From the NCBI RefSeq assembly GCF_019209935.1, contig NZ_JAHUTN010000002.1:62001-126000 (forward strand): 64,000 nt of DNA, written 5' to 3'. Under the pieces are notes generated by a model. The model was not told the origin of the DNA. It saw only the letters and a program-made list of their open reading frames with translations, and made no database searches. Source of the DNA: Corynebacterium sp. TAE3-ERU16. Lineage in GTDB: Bacteria > Actinomycetota > Actinomycetes > Mycobacteriales > Mycobacteriaceae. The position numbers and the translations under genes were made by a program. Of the stretch, positions 27,580 through 36,427 are shown piece after piece. The stretch's first letter is position 1; each line of letters begins with the position of its first letter.

Positions 27580-28785
27580 CTAGGCCTTCGCCACGAACAA
27601 CTCCGCCCCGTCGGGTGCTGAAACGGTGACGGCGCTGTCAGAGGACGGTATCCAGAGCGCGGAACCCGGCTTCAGCACGAGGGGTTCATCCTCGACCCCG
27701 TGCCCCGCCGTGACCTGGCCCGCGGTGCACAATGCGATGACGGGGCCGTCGTGTTCCACGACCGTGGATGAGCCCGGCCCCAGGTTGTACCGGGTGAGAT
27801 CGAACTCCGAGGTCGGGACCGGGTAGTGCGTGGCCTCACCGGCCACCTCGCCGCGGACGACGGGATCCTCGAGCGCCCGGAAGGTGAGCACCCGGACGAG
27901 TTCCGGGACGTCGACGTGCTTGGAGGTGAGCCCACCACGCAGGACGTTGTCCGAATTGGCCATGATCTCCACGCCCATGCCGGAGACGTATGCGTGCAGC
28001 TGACCGGCGTCGAGGAACACGGCCTCGCCCGGACCCAGGTTTATCTTGTTCAGCAGCAGAGCGCCGAGCACTCCGACGTCACCGGGGTAACGCTCGTCCA
28101 GTGCCAGGATGTTCCGGAGGACGTCCAGGATCCAGGGTTCGGCGTCGTTCCGCCGGATGGTCCGCCGGATGCACTCCGTGACCTTCTCTATCAGGGAGAC
28201 CCGGGTGGCGGGCGGGATGGTGATCCACGTGGTGAACAGCGCACGGAGATTCGTCTCCTCGTGTTCCGGGTCGCTGTCCAGCATCGTCAGATAGCGCGCC
28301 AGCTCGGGGCACGCGATCGCGTCGAACAACCGGAGGGTCTCGGCGAGCGGCCGGAATCCGGCCAACGCCTCGAACTCGGTGAGGGCGACGATCAGCTCGG
28401 GTTTGTGGTTGTCGTCGCGGTAGTTGCGGTTGTTCGCGTTCCGGGGGATCCCGGCGGCGTCCTCTCTCGCGCACCCTTCGCGTGCCTGCTCGAGGGACGG
28501 GTGCGCCTGGAGGGACAACGGCTCAGCCGCGGCGAGGACCTTCAGCAGGAAGGGCAGCCGACCGTCGTACTGCGAACAGACCCGGCCGCCGAGGGCGGCC
28601 TCCGGATCGGACGCGATGATGTCGATCAACGGGGTGTCCCCGACCGTCGATGAGCCTCCCGGATGGGATCCGAACCACAGTTCCGCCTCAGGCCGGGGGG
28701 ACGGTGTCGGCAGACCCCGGAGTTCCGCGATAGCTGTCCGTGAGCCCCACGGATACGTTCGGACCGTACCTGTCAGCAGATGCAT
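27580..28785 (-). CDS. manA: Mannose-6-phosphate isomerase, type I
   Basis: This 401-aa zinc-dependent isomerase interconverts fructose-6-P and mannose-6-P. It opens MHLLTGTVRTYPWGSRTAIA. The metal-binding signature SLQAHPSLEQA supplies Gln and His, KPELIVALTEFEALAGF supplies Glu, and LDAGQLHAYVSG supplies the late His. Length is normal. It feeds pmmA and manC further along to make GDP-mannose for lipomannan, glycolipids and protein mannosylation. It lies 18 bp after the SIS-like gene in the same direction, so the two are in one operon. Confidence 0.95.
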   Translation of the reverse strand: MHLLTGTVRTYPWGSRTAIAELRGLPTPSPRPEAELWFGSHPGGSSTVGDTPLIDIIASDPEAALGGRVCSQYDGRLPFLLKVLAAAEPLSLQAHPSLEQAREGCAREDAAGIPRNANNRNYRDDNHKPELIVALTEFEALAGFRPLAETLRLFDAIACPELARYLTMLDSDPEHEETNLRALFTTWITIPPATRVSLIEKVTECIRRTIRRNDAEPWILDVLRNILALDERYPGDVGVLGALLLNKINLGPGEAVFLDAGQLHAYVSGMGVEIMANSDNVLRGGLTSKHVDVPELVRVLTFRALEDPVVRGEVAGEATHYPVPTSEFDLTRYNLGPGSSTVVEHDGPVIALCTAGQVTAGHGVEDEPLVLKPGSALWIPSSDSAVTVSAPDGAELFVAKA

Positions 28786-28803
28786 GGTTCTGAAGTCACG
28801 TCC

Positions 28804-29799
28804 TCATTCGGTGGCGCGGTAGATGGAAGCGGCCCAGCCGCGGGTGGTCAGGCGCAGCGCGCCGGCGAGTTTGCCCGGTGCCGGTTCTCCACAGCCCTGG
28901 GCGGTAGCATCGGGCAGTTGGGTGTCATCAACGGCCCAGACGACGATCCTCAAGGATAGCATCGCAGGTTGGTCATCAAGATAGGGGTCGTGGAAAACGT
29001 CCGCGGTCCGTGGACGGAGAGCGGGCAGCGCGACCGCGAGTTCGGGCTGCGGGATGACGGCCCCCGGCAGACCCGCGGAGTCCCAGATCGCGGAGACCAC
29101 ATCTGCGACCGCTGCACCGACAGGCTCCTCGGCCGAGTGGATGATGGTGCGCCCCGCGACACCGTCGCGGAGTCTGCGGGCCGGATTCACCACCTCATCG
29201 CGCTCGGGCCTCAACGCCACCAGCTCGGCGTCGATCTCGTCGGCGACCCGCTTGAGGGACTCGATGACGAGCGTGCGGTCCTGTTCCAGCAGGTCCAGAA
29301 CCGCGTCGACGGTGGCGGTGACCCGTGCGGGCGAGTTCGCCCGCACGGTGGGAGGCTCGGGAACCACGGCCACCCGGGCCGGAGCATCAGCGATGAGCGG
29401 ACCTCGTGACGGGGCGATGAGTACGGTGGGACACCCACGCCCCACCGCAGCGGACAGTGCCCGCGCCCGCTCGGGATCATCGCCGTGTCCCGACGCGACG
29501 ATGACGACGTCCAGGGGGCCTGCGTAGGAGGGGAGCACCCCGGTCACGACCATCGGCTGCCGTAGGGGCGAACGGAGCGCGACCGCGAGCTGTGCCGCCC
29601 GCTTCGAGAGCAGATCCCCGGCCACGATGATCACGCTCCTGGGGCGGGTACCGACGATGTCGTCGAGTGCGCCGTCCGCGATGAATCCGGCGACGCACCG
29701 CACCTGGGCTCCCTCGTGGGCGACATCGAAGAACCTGACTGCGTCGCTGTCGTAGCGTGATCCGTCCGACCAGTCGTATTCGTACGTGGCATTCTCCAT
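28804..29799 (-). CDS. TobH/Rv3256c-like protein with sugar-isomerase-like fold
   Basis: This 331-aa protein lies between manA and pmmA in all actinobacteria of this group that I recall. The N-terminal half has an SIS-like pattern with strands PRSVIIVAGDLLSKRAAQLA, QPMVVTGVLPSYAG and LDVVIVASGHGDDPERARAL. The C-terminal half is helical. Conserved placement suggests a sugar-phosphate role in mannose metabolism, but no reaction has been shown. An AGAGGA site precedes the ATG. It is in an operon with manA. Confidence 0.8.
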   Translation of the reverse strand: MENATYEYDWSDGSRYDSDAVRFFDVAHEGAQVRCVAGFIADGALDDIVGTRPRSVIIVAGDLLSKRAAQLAVALRSPLRQPMVVTGVLPSYAGPLDVVIVASGHGDDPERARALSAAVGRGCPTVLIAPSRGPLIADAPARVAVVPEPPTVRANSPARVTATVDAVLDLLEQDRTLVIESLKRVADEIDAELVALRPERDEVVNPARRLRDGVAGRTIIHSAEEPVGAAVADVVSAIWDSAGLPGAVIPQPELAVALPALRPRTADVFHDPYLDDQPAMLSLRIVVWAVDDTQLPDATAQGCGEPAPGKLAGALRLTTRGWAASIYRATE

Positions 29800-29962
29800 G
29801 ACCGGGATCCTCTCTGCGCACTAGTCGCCGACACCGGGAGGGGCACGGGAGGACGCAGGAGCCGTCCGTCCCCGTGCAGCAGCGCACCACCCGGTGTGGT
29901 TCGAACTCCCAGGGTAGCGTGGAACCGCCTCCGGACGCCGGTACCCGGAGGCCCGGTGACGG

Positions 29963-31339
29963 CTACGCCCGGATGATCCCCAGGATTTCGGTCACGAGTG
30001 CATCGACCTCCCCGTCGCTGGGCGCCTCGACATTCAGGCGCAGCAGCGGCTCGGTGTTCGACGCCCGCAGGTTGAACCACGCGGGCGTGCCCGCGAGCCG
30101 CACGGTGACCCCGTCGAGGCGGTCGACGGATTCGGTACGGTCGGCGAACGCCTCGAGGACGGCCTCGGTCCGCTCGGTCTGCGCGGTCGAGTTCTCGAGG
30201 CGTGAGTTGATCTCCCCGGAGGCCGCGTAGCGGTCGTACCGGGCCATCATCTCGCTCATCGGGGAGTCCTGGTGGCCGAGCGCCGCGAGAACGTGCATCG
30301 CCGCGAGCAGACCGGAGTCGGCGTTGAAGAACTCGGTGAAGTAGTAGTGCGCGGAGTGCTCACCGCCGAAAACGGCCTTCTCCTCCGCCATGGTGGCCTT
30401 GATGAAGGAGTGTCCGACCCGGGTGCGGACGGCGCGTCCGCCGTTCTCCGCGATGATCTCCGGGACCGCCCTGGAGGTGATCAGATTGTGGATGATCGCC
30501 GCCCCCGGACGATCCGCCAGGTAGCGTTCCGCGATGATCGCGCACACCGCGGAGGGGCTGACGGGGTTCCCCTTCTCGTCGATGACGAAGCAGCGGTCCG
30601 CATCGCCGTCGAGCGCGAGTCCGATGTCCGCCCCGGTGTCGAGGACGAACTGCTGGAGATCCCGGAGATTCGCCGGCTCCAGGGGGTTGGCCTCATGGTT
30701 GGGGAAGGTACCGTCGAGCTCGAAGAACAGCGGACGGATGTCGACGGGCAGCCCCTCGAACACCGCCGGCACGGTGAGTCCCCCCATGCCGTTGCCCGCG
30801 TCGACCGCGACGGTGAGCGGACGGATGTCGGTGAGATCCACCAGCGACCGGAGAAAGGCCCCGTAGTCGGCGAGGGCGTCGCTCTCCGTGACCTTCCCCG
30901 TGGCCCCGTCGAACTCCGGAACTCCGGCGACGAGATCGTCGGCGATGGTCGCCAGTCCCGATGCCTGACCGACGGGACGTGCCCCCGCGCGACAGAGCTT
31001 GATGCCGTTGTACTTCGCCGGATTGTGGCTCGCGGTGAACATCGCACCGGGGCAGCTCCTCGAGCCGGAGACGTAGTAGAGCTCGTCGGTGGACGTCAGC
31101 CCGAGCATCTCGACATCGAGTCCCTGCTCCGCGACGCCGGCGGCGAAGGCGGACGCGAGTTCGGGCGAGGAGTCGCGCATGTCGTGTCCGACCGCGATGG
31201 ACGTGGCTCCCTCCGCCCGCATGAGCCGGGCGAAGGCGGCCCCGGTGTCGTGGACGAAGTCGGCGTCGATACCGTCCCCGACCACACCACGAATGTCGTA
31301 GGCCTTGATGACGGCGTCAACGGAATCACGGGTACGCAT
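29963..31339 (-). CDS. pmmA: Phosphomannomutase/phosphoglucomutase
   Basis: This 458-aa alpha-D-phosphohexomutase converts mannose-6-P to mannose-1-P. The active-site Ser loop is TASHNPAKYNG, the metal loop DGDADR, the sugar loop GGEHSAHYYF and the phosphate-binding loop RASNTEPLLR. I chose ATG 31339 (MRTRDSVDAVIKAYDIRG) with an AAGGAG site; 67 further open codons upstream are not family-like. The product feeds ManC. In C. glutamicum the same gene (pmmA, also manB) is needed for lipomannan and glycolipids. Confidence 0.95.
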   Translation of the reverse strand: MRTRDSVDAVIKAYDIRGVVGDGIDADFVHDTGAAFARLMRAEGATSIAVGHDMRDSSPELASAFAAGVAEQGLDVEMLGLTSTDELYYVSGSRSCPGAMFTASHNPAKYNGIKLCRAGARPVGQASGLATIADDLVAGVPEFDGATGKVTESDALADYGAFLRSLVDLTDIRPLTVAVDAGNGMGGLTVPAVFEGLPVDIRPLFFELDGTFPNHEANPLEPANLRDLQQFVLDTGADIGLALDGDADRCFVIDEKGNPVSPSAVCAIIAERYLADRPGAAIIHNLITSRAVPEIIAENGGRAVRTRVGHSFIKATMAEEKAVFGGEHSAHYYFTEFFNADSGLLAAMHVLAALGHQDSPMSEMMARYDRYAASGEINSRLENSTAQTERTEAVLEAFADRTESVDRLDGVTVRLAGTPAWFNLRASNTEPLLRLNVEAPSDGEVDALVTEILGIIRA

Positions 31340-31580
31340 GTACTGGTTCTCCTTCGAGAGTGGGCGCAGAAGCTGCGGGACACCGGGGTGGCTGGTCGAA
31401 CACTCACCCGCCGGCCAGACCGGGTCCGTTTTTGTTTCCGCCCGATCATACCCGGGGGTTTCCGGCGCGCCATCAGCGGACAGGCGGCGGTGGGGGTGTC
31501 CTCCCCGGATCAACGGGACGTGATCCCCTGTTCGCCCCACCCCGCACCCGGATCATCACCGTCCGGGAACCGGCGCTCCG

Positions 31581-32027
31581 TCACCCGTCCTGTTCACCGG
31601 ACGAGTCGGGTCCGGGCTCATCGGGATCCGGGACGACGTGCAGATGGGAGCGGCGACGCTGCCGGGCCGCCTGAATGCGCGGCATGCGTCGGGCGGGATG
31701 CCGGGAATCGTCGTCCCGGGAAGCGGACTCGGGGCCCTCCGGAACCAACCCCGAGGTGGATCTCCCGGCCTCACGGACGGCTTCCGCCAGGGCGGTGAGA
31801 TCGTCGTCGTCACCGAACTCCGGGTGTATGTGGTTGAAACGCAGGAGTTCCCAACCGAGAGGCGCGGTGATGGAGCCGGCGTGGTGGTCGCAGAGGTCCC
31901 AGCTGTGCGGCTCACTGTTCGGGGCGAGCGGGCCGATCACCGCCGTCGACTCGGCGTAGGCGTACGTCAGGGTGGCCACGGCGGGTTTGCCGCAGCCCGG
32001 GCGGGAACAGCGTCGAAATTGGCTCAC
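31581..32027 (-). CDS. DUF3499 protein (Rv3258c-like)
   Basis: This 148-aa protein starts VSQFRRCSRPGCGKPAVATL. Cys pairs in RCSRPGCG and LCDHH suggest a small zinc-binding domain of the DUF3499 family, known only in actinobacteria. The second half is charged and disordered. The start is GTG 32027 with TAGACT 8 nt upstream and no ribosome-binding site. It is divergent from the inactive-metallopeptidase gene and sits in the conserved pmmA-whcD interval. Function unknown. Confidence 0.88.
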   Translation of the reverse strand: MSQFRRCSRPGCGKPAVATLTYAYAESTAVIGPLAPNSEPHSWDLCDHHAGSITAPLGWELLRFNHIHPEFGDDDDLTALAEAVREAGRSTSGLVPEGPESASRDDDSRHPARRMPRIQAARQRRRSHLHVVPDPDEPGPDSSGEQDG

Positions 32028-32035
32028 GGGGACAA

Positions 32036-32041
32036 AGTCTA
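32036..32041 (-). promoter_or_regulatory. -10 box TAGACT, leaderless-type, for the DUF3499 gene
   Basis: TAGACT on the minus strand ends 8 nt before the GTG at 32027; no ribosome-binding site lies between. Confidence 0.5.
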
Positions 32042-32110
32042 GACCGTAGGTTGAGGTTTAGGTAGTGCCCTCCCCCGGCGCGCCCCCTCAACGGGGACGG
32101 TGGACACCGC

Positions 32111-32116
32111 TACGAT
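32111..32116 (+). promoter_or_regulatory. -10 box TACGAT, leaderless-type, for the Rv3259-like gene
   Basis: TACGAT ends 6 nt before the ATG at 32123 with no Shine-Dalgarno sequence. Together with the DUF3499 box it makes a divergent leaderless pair. Confidence 0.55.
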
Positions 32117-32122
32117 GGGCCC

Positions 32123-32578
32123 ATGCCCGTCCAGTCATCCCGCAACCGTCGGGACAGGGGACCCCGGGGCCCACTGCTCCCCCCGGGAACGCCCCGGTAC
32201 CGGACCGCGAGCCAGCTCTTCGATGCCGCGGTCGTCGACGCCTACACTCCGTTGCTGGACTCCTACCCCGAACAACTCCGGAACCTGGACGTCGCGGTCG
32301 ACACCGTTCCCCGCATGCGACTCCGCCCGGACATGACGGTGTTCCCCGAGGAGATCGCCGCCGACGGACCCGTTCCGCTGGGCCGGGTCATCCCGGCCGG
32401 CGTCGATCCGCTCGGCCAACCGACGCGGGCGCGGATCGTCATCTTCAGGAAACCGGTCGAACAGCGTTGCTCGGGAACCGCGGAACGGACGGAACTGCTC
32501 CGACGGATACTCACCCAGCTGGTCGCCGCCCACCTCAACGTCGATCCCGCCGACATCGACCCAAGGTTCCACGACTGA
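32123..32578 (+). CDS. Metallopeptidase-family protein lacking the HExxH site (Rv3259-like)
   Basis: This 151-aa protein matches the small zincin family PF06262 in its central strands (DVAVDTVPRMRLRPD, then RARIVIFRKPVEQRC). Where zincins carry HExxH this protein reads ILTQLVAAHLNVDP; the first His and the Glu are absent, so peptidase activity is unlikely. Mycobacterial Rv3259 shows the same loss as far as I recall. It is probably leaderless (ATG 32123). It is convergent with whcD, 60 bp apart. Function unknown. Confidence 0.82.
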   Translation: MPVQSSRNRRDRGPRGPLLPPGTPRYRTASQLFDAAVVDAYTPLLDSYPEQLRNLDVAVDTVPRMRLRPDMTVFPEEIAADGPVPLGRVIPAGVDPLGQPTRARIVIFRKPVEQRCSGTAERTELLRRILTQLVAAHLNVDPADIDPRFHD

Positions 32579-32638
32579 CCGGGAACACCGGTACGGGGAA
32601 CGTCAGTGGGCGAATCGGGCGCTCAGCGGGTGCATCAG

Positions 32639-32986
32639 TTACCCGAGCTGCTTCTTCAACCGGCGACGCTCACGCTCGGAGAGACCGCCCCAGATGCCGA
32701 AGCGCTCGTCATGCTCCAGTGCGTACTCGAGGCACTCATCTCGAACACCGCACGCCTGGCAGATACGCTTCGCCTCGCGGGTTGATCCGCCCTTGTCCGG
32801 GAAGAACGCCTCCGGGTCGGTTTCGGCGCACAGCGCCTGCTCCTGCCATTCCTGCTCGACGGCACCGAACAGCGCATCCAGAGGCAGGGTGACTCCGCGG
32901 AGCACGGGACCGTCGGCCGGCGCCCCGCCGTCACGGCCACCCACGGGCACGCTACGCAGAGACGCATCGGACGCGTAATCCTCCAT
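32639..32986 (-). CDS. whcD: WhiB-family Fe-S transcription factor, WhiB2/WhmD type (WhcD)
   Basis: This 115-aa WhiB protein has cluster ligands Cys53, Cys76, Cys79 and Cys85, the GIWGG turn at 97-101 and a basic end (SERERRRLKKQLG). The ~50-residue N-terminal extension before the first Cys is typical of WhiB2/WhmD, which acts in septation. WhcD of C. glutamicum interacts with WhcA. I chose ATG 32986 with a GAAGGGA site; 11 more codons are open upstream. A recognisable promoter lies about 120 bp upstream. Confidence 0.92.
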   Translation of the reverse strand: MEDYASDASLRSVPVGGRDGGAPADGPVLRGVTLPLDALFGAVEQEWQEQALCAETDPEAFFPDKGGSTREAKRICQACGVRDECLEYALEHDERFGIWGGLSERERRRLKKQLG

Positions 32987-33104
32987 GGGCACTCCCTTCC
33001 CCTGGTTGGCGTTGAACAATTCCGGACCACGACCCGGGGGCCGCGATGCTGGCGCGGAGATCCGGATGGAGAGGATCGACCCGGCAGCCAGTTACATAAG
33101 TGTG

Positions 33105-33133
33105 ATTACACACGCGCCCCTAGATATCGTCAA
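33105..33133 (-). promoter_or_regulatory. whcD promoter, TTGACG-N17-TGTAAT
   Basis: On the minus strand, -35 TTGACG (33133-33128), a 17-bp spacer and -10 TGTAAT (33110-33105). This is the most canonical housekeeping promoter in the window. An inverted pair GTGTG-ATTA-CACAC overlaps the -10 box and could bind a regulator. Confidence 0.6.
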
Positions 33134-33232
33134 CCCGGAAGGGGGCTATTTTTCACTCCCGACGCGTTTTCCCAGGAAGTAAACAACATCAGCAACAGCA
33201 GTCACTGACGAGTGGAGATGGGGGTGAACCAA

Positions 33233-33259
33233 GGGGGTGCCACATGTAGTGGCTCCCCC
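33233..33259 (-). terminator. Hairpin terminator after manC
   Basis: GGGGGTGCCAC (33233-33243) pairs with GTGGCTCCCCC (33249-33259) with one mismatch and a 5-nt loop. It lies 105 bp past the manC stop. Confidence 0.5.
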
Positions 33260-33365
33260 TCCGTCAGATCGCAATGGGCTGAATGCTCGGCGTGTCGCAG
33301 CCGGAAACCGGGCCCGAATGATGTTAGAGCACGGGGCGCCGTACCGTGGTGCGACGTGCCGCCGC

Positions 33366-34457
33366 TCAGGCGTCCGACGAGAACCTGACGCCACCGTCGG
33401 GGATGACGACCCCCGGCCAGACGCGCATCCCGTTGCGCAGCTCACAGCGTGCACCGATCTGCGCCCCCTCACCGATCACGGCGTCGAAGATCCGGGCGTT
33501 CGGTCCGATGTGCACACCCGAGGCGATGATCGAGTTCTGGATGATCGCCCCCGGCTCTATGGTCACACCGTCGAACACCACCGTGTCATCCAACCGACAC
33601 CCCGCACCGATCTCCGTGCCACGGCCCACGGATGTTCCACCGAGCAGCAGAACCCCGTCCTTGACACCGGCTGACTCGTGGACGAGAGACTCCCCGGTCT
33701 TTCCCTCGAGCAGAGGAGACGGGGCGATTCCACGCACCAGGTCACTGGACCCGCGGACGAAGTCGTGGGGGGTCCCCATGTCCCGCCAGTAGGCGTTGTC
33801 CACGTGTCCGTACACCCGGCAGCCCTCCTCGAGGAGGCGCGGGAACGTCTCCCGTTCGACAGAGATGTTCCGGCCCTCCGGGATGCCCTCGATGAGCTCG
33901 CGGCGGAAGACGTAGCACCCCGCGTTGATCTGATCGGTCGGCGGATCCTCGGTCTTCTCCAGGAAATTCCGGACACGCCCCTCCCCGTCGGTGGTCACAC
34001 ACCCGTAGGCCCGGGGATCGGCGACGCGGACGAGGTGCATCGTCAGATCGGCGTTCTTCTCCGCGTGGGTCCGCAGGATGCCCCCTAGATCGGCACCACC
34101 GAGCACGTCACCGTTGAACACCATCACCGTGTCGTTGCGGAGACGATCGTAGACGTTCCGGATCGCACCACCGGTGCCCCGGGCGGTCTCCTCGACGACG
34201 TACTCGATCTCCAGCCCCATGTCGGAACCGTCACCGAAGTGCTCCTCGAACACCTCGGCACGGAAAGAGGTACCCATGACGACGTGGGTGATCCCCGCAG
34301 CACGGATCCGGCCGAGCAGATGCGTGAGGAACGGCACATTGGCCGTTGGCAGCATGGGTTTCGGTGTTGAAACGGTGAGCGGTCGCAGCCGGGTTCCCTT
34401 GCCACCCACGAGAATGACGGCGTCGGTGTCCTTCGCTACCTCATGTAGATCAGTCAT
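33366..34457 (-). CDS. manC: Mannose-1-phosphate guanylyltransferase (GDP-mannose pyrophosphorylase)
   Basis: This 363-aa nucleotidyltransferase makes GDP-mannose from GTP and mannose-1-P. The signature is AVILVGGKGTRLRPLTVSTP (residues ~12-31) with PKPMLP. The metal-binding-type Asp lies in VMVFNGDVLGG. A C-terminal left-handed beta-helix of hexapeptide repeats (for example VTIEPGAIIQNSIIASG, VHIGPNARIFDAVIGE) follows from ~residue 260. It corresponds to Rv3264c. I chose ATG 34457 with an AAGAAAGAG site. It lies 69 bp after wbbL in the same run. Other NDP-sugar specificities are possible, but the pmmA/manA context favours GDP-mannose. Confidence 0.88.
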   Translation of the reverse strand: MTDLHEVAKDTDAVILVGGKGTRLRPLTVSTPKPMLPTANVPFLTHLLGRIRAAGITHVVMGTSFRAEVFEEHFGDGSDMGLEIEYVVEETARGTGGAIRNVYDRLRNDTVMVFNGDVLGGADLGGILRTHAEKNADLTMHLVRVADPRAYGCVTTDGEGRVRNFLEKTEDPPTDQINAGCYVFRRELIEGIPEGRNISVERETFPRLLEEGCRVYGHVDNAYWRDMGTPHDFVRGSSDLVRGIAPSPLLEGKTGESLVHESAGVKDGVLLLGGTSVGRGTEIGAGCRLDDTVVFDGVTIEPGAIIQNSIIASGVHIGPNARIFDAVIGEGAQIGARCELRNGMRVWPGVVIPDGGVRFSSDA

Positions 34458-34526
34458 CTGGTCTCTTTCTTCCGATCGGTTCTTCGGGTGACAGTACCGC
34501 ACCTGTGGGGTGTCGGGCTGCTACGG

Positions 34527-35417
34527 TCAGCGGCGCAACGGGAGGGGCCGGGACGCCGCCAGGGCCACCGCGGCCCGGAGCTTCAACCCCAGCCAGAGCA
34601 CGATCCGCAGCGGCGCCATCCACGGCCCCGGGTGCCGGTCGGCCTGGAAGCGGTAGGCACTGTCGTGGTGTGCCGGAAGCATGAGATCGAGGTGGGCACC
34701 GGCCGAATGCCCCTGATCATGTCCGATCAGGGCGGCGGGACAGTAGACGTTCTCCCACCCCGCGCGGCCGAGCCGGTCCCCCAGGTCGACGTCCTCGAGA
34801 TACATGAAGTAACGCTCGTCGAACCCCCCGACGGCGTCGAAGGCCGACCACCGCAGCAGCAGACAGGATCCGGACAGCCATCCGGCGGTGTGTTCGGTGT
34901 CCATGTCCGTGTCCGCTCGGTACGCCGCGGTCCAGGGATTGGACGGCCAGACCTCCGAGAGCAACGCATGTCCGACACCGTTGCGCAGAGTTGGGACAGC
35001 ACGCGCCGAGGGATAGGTGCTGCCGTCCGGCTGACGTATCCGGGGACCGACGGATCCCGCCCTCGGATGCCTTCGGGCACACGCGATGAGCTCGTCGATG
35101 CTGCCGGGACCGAAGGTGACGTCCGGATTGACGACGATGAGGAACTCGGGGTCCAGTTCGCCCCGGTCGCGCCGGGCCCGCAGCATCCGGGCGGCGACGT
35201 TGATGGCGCTGCCGTATCCGAGATTGCCCCCGGTACGCAGCAGCTCGACGTTCTCCCGCCCGTCGGCGGCCCGCTCCGGGACCCCGTCGGTCGATCCGTT
35301 GTCCGCCAGGATGACGTGCAGTTCCCGCCCACTGGCGTCGGGCAGTGAGCGGAGGAAACTGTCGAGATGCCGTCCCGGCGAATAGGTCACGGTCACAACG
35401 GGTAGAGGGAGGGTCAC
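34527..35417 (-). CDS. wbbL: Linker rhamnosyltransferase WbbL (family 2 glycosyltransferase)
   Basis: This 296-aa GT2 enzyme is expected to add rhamnose to GlcNAc-PP-decaprenol, making the linker between peptidoglycan and arabinogalactan. The fold starts VVTVTYSPGRHLDSFLRSL. The nucleotide-sugar region is ILADNGSTDGVPE and the acidic metal motif is IVVNPDVTFGPG. GGFDERYFMYLEDVDLGDRL is the catalytic-base region. The start is GTG 35417, only 4 nt after the rmlD stop, so the two are coupled; a longer open frame upstream runs over rmlD and is a shadow. Its neighbours rmlD and manC match Rv3264c-Rv3266c. Confidence 0.93.
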   Translation of the reverse strand: MTLPLPVVTVTYSPGRHLDSFLRSLPDASGRELHVILADNGSTDGVPERAADGRENVELLRTGGNLGYGSAINVAARMLRARRDRGELDPEFLIVVNPDVTFGPGSIDELIACARRHPRAGSVGPRIRQPDGSTYPSARAVPTLRNGVGHALLSEVWPSNPWTAAYRADTDMDTEHTAGWLSGSCLLLRWSAFDAVGGFDERYFMYLEDVDLGDRLGRAGWENVYCPAALIGHDQGHSAGAHLDLMLPAHHDSAYRFQADRHPGPWMAPLRIVLWLGLKLRAAVALAASRPLPLRR

Positions 35418-35421
35418 GGGG

Positions 35422-36306
35422 TCAGAGTCTAGCGCCCACCGCACGGGAGACGCCGGACCGCCACTCCGGAAGTTCGCCGTACCGCTCAGACCATGCCCCC
35501 GTGTCGAGAACCGACCACCCGGGCCTGGGCGCCGGCCGCGGATACTCCGTACTGCCGCAGGGCTCGACGCGTTCCGGATCCGCACCGGCCTCGGCGAACA
35601 CCTGTCTCGCGAGGCCGAACCAGCTCGTGTGCCCCGCTCCGGCGGCATGCAGGATTCCGGTGGGCGCGGATCCGTCCGCCGCGAGCCGCCACAGTCCCCG
35701 GGCGAGATCCACGGCGTAGGTGGGGTTGCCGAACTGGTCGTCGACCACCCGGACCGGGCCGTCCTCCGCGGCGAGCCGCAGCATCGTGCCCACGAAGTCG
35801 CGGTGCCCCGGCAGGAGCGCTCCGGAGAAGACCCAGGCGGTCCGCACCACCGTCGCCCGGAGACCACACCGGTCCGAGACCTCACCGACGGCGCGTTCCC
35901 CGGCGCGTTTGGTGATTCCGTAGACGCTGTCGGGATCGGTCGGCGCGTCCACGGGAAGCGGACCGGCCTCCGCGCTTCCGGAGGAACCGAAGACGTAGTC
36001 GGTGCTGAGGTGTATGAATCGGGCGCCGATCTCCGCGCACCGCCCGGCCAGCAGACCGGGTGCCCGGACGTTCAACGCCTCCACCTCCGCGCGACGCCCC
36101 GGGTCCTCGGCCCCGTCGACGTCGGTGAAGGCGGCGGTGTTGATCACGACATCGGCACCGTGGAGCACAGCTGACGTCCCGACGGCCTCCGCCGATGTGA
36201 CGTCGAGGGCCCGCCTGTCGAGCCATCTGACCCTGATCCCCCCGGGAGCCGTGAGCCTCAGGGCCGAGGCGACCTGTCCGTTGCTTCCGGTCACTACGAC
36301 GTCCAT
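35422..36306 (-). CDS. rmlD: dTDP-4-dehydrorhamnose reductase
   Basis: This 294-aa NAD(P)-dependent short-chain reductase makes dTDP-L-rhamnose. The Rossmann motif is VVTGSNGQVASAL (residues 4-16), the catalytic pair YGITK (Tyr, Lys, near 129-133) and the preceding LSTDYVFGSSG. It supplies the donor for WbbL, encoded 4 nt downstream. A GAAGGAG site precedes the ATG. It is divergent from the LCP gene, sharing about 120 bp of promoter DNA. Length is normal. Confidence 0.95.
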   Translation of the reverse strand: MDVVVTGSNGQVASALRLTAPGGIRVRWLDRRALDVTSAEAVGTSAVLHGADVVINTAAFTDVDGAEDPGRRAEVEALNVRAPGLLAGRCAEIGARFIHLSTDYVFGSSGSAEAGPLPVDAPTDPDSVYGITKRAGERAVGEVSDRCGLRATVVRTAWVFSGALLPGHRDFVGTMLRLAAEDGPVRVVDDQFGNPTYAVDLARGLWRLAADGSAPTGILHAAGAGHTSWFGLARQVFAEAGADPERVEPCGSTEYPRPAPRPGWSVLDTGAWSERYGELPEWRSGVSRAVGARL

Positions 36307-36427
36307 GGCATAGACTCCTTCTCTGACAGTGGCGTGCGGCCCACGCCCGTGAGGGGGTGCCCGGTTCTCCGGGAGCGCCCCACCGCCACCTTAGAGCCCT
36401 TTTCGTCGACGCAGTTGGAGCTTGCCC

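Larger units (their letters stand above)
32987..33365 (-). promoter_or_regulatory. Intergenic region between manC and whcD (379 bp, no gene)
   Basis: This stretch is visibly AT-richer than its surroundings around 33090-33200. It holds the whcD promoter (33105-33133), a leader of roughly 110 nt, and a hairpin at 33233-33259 that probably ends manC transcription. Short open frames exist but have no ribosome-binding site or family resemblance. Confidence 0.6.

Noticed and set aside
29880..29930. GGTTCGAACTCCC resembling a tRNA T-loop
   Set aside because: The flanking bases cannot form T-stem, acceptor or anticodon stems, so it is not a tRNA.
33096..33116. GTGTGATTACACAC as a GlxR site upstream of whcD
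   Set aside because: The half-sites have a 4-bp and not a 6-bp spacer and do not fit TGTGA-N6-TCACA; it may still be another regulator's site.
34527..35885. Longer WbbL start far inside rmlD
   Set aside because: The extension is low-complexity and antiphase to rmlD; GTG 35417, 4 nt after the rmlD stop, is the natural start.
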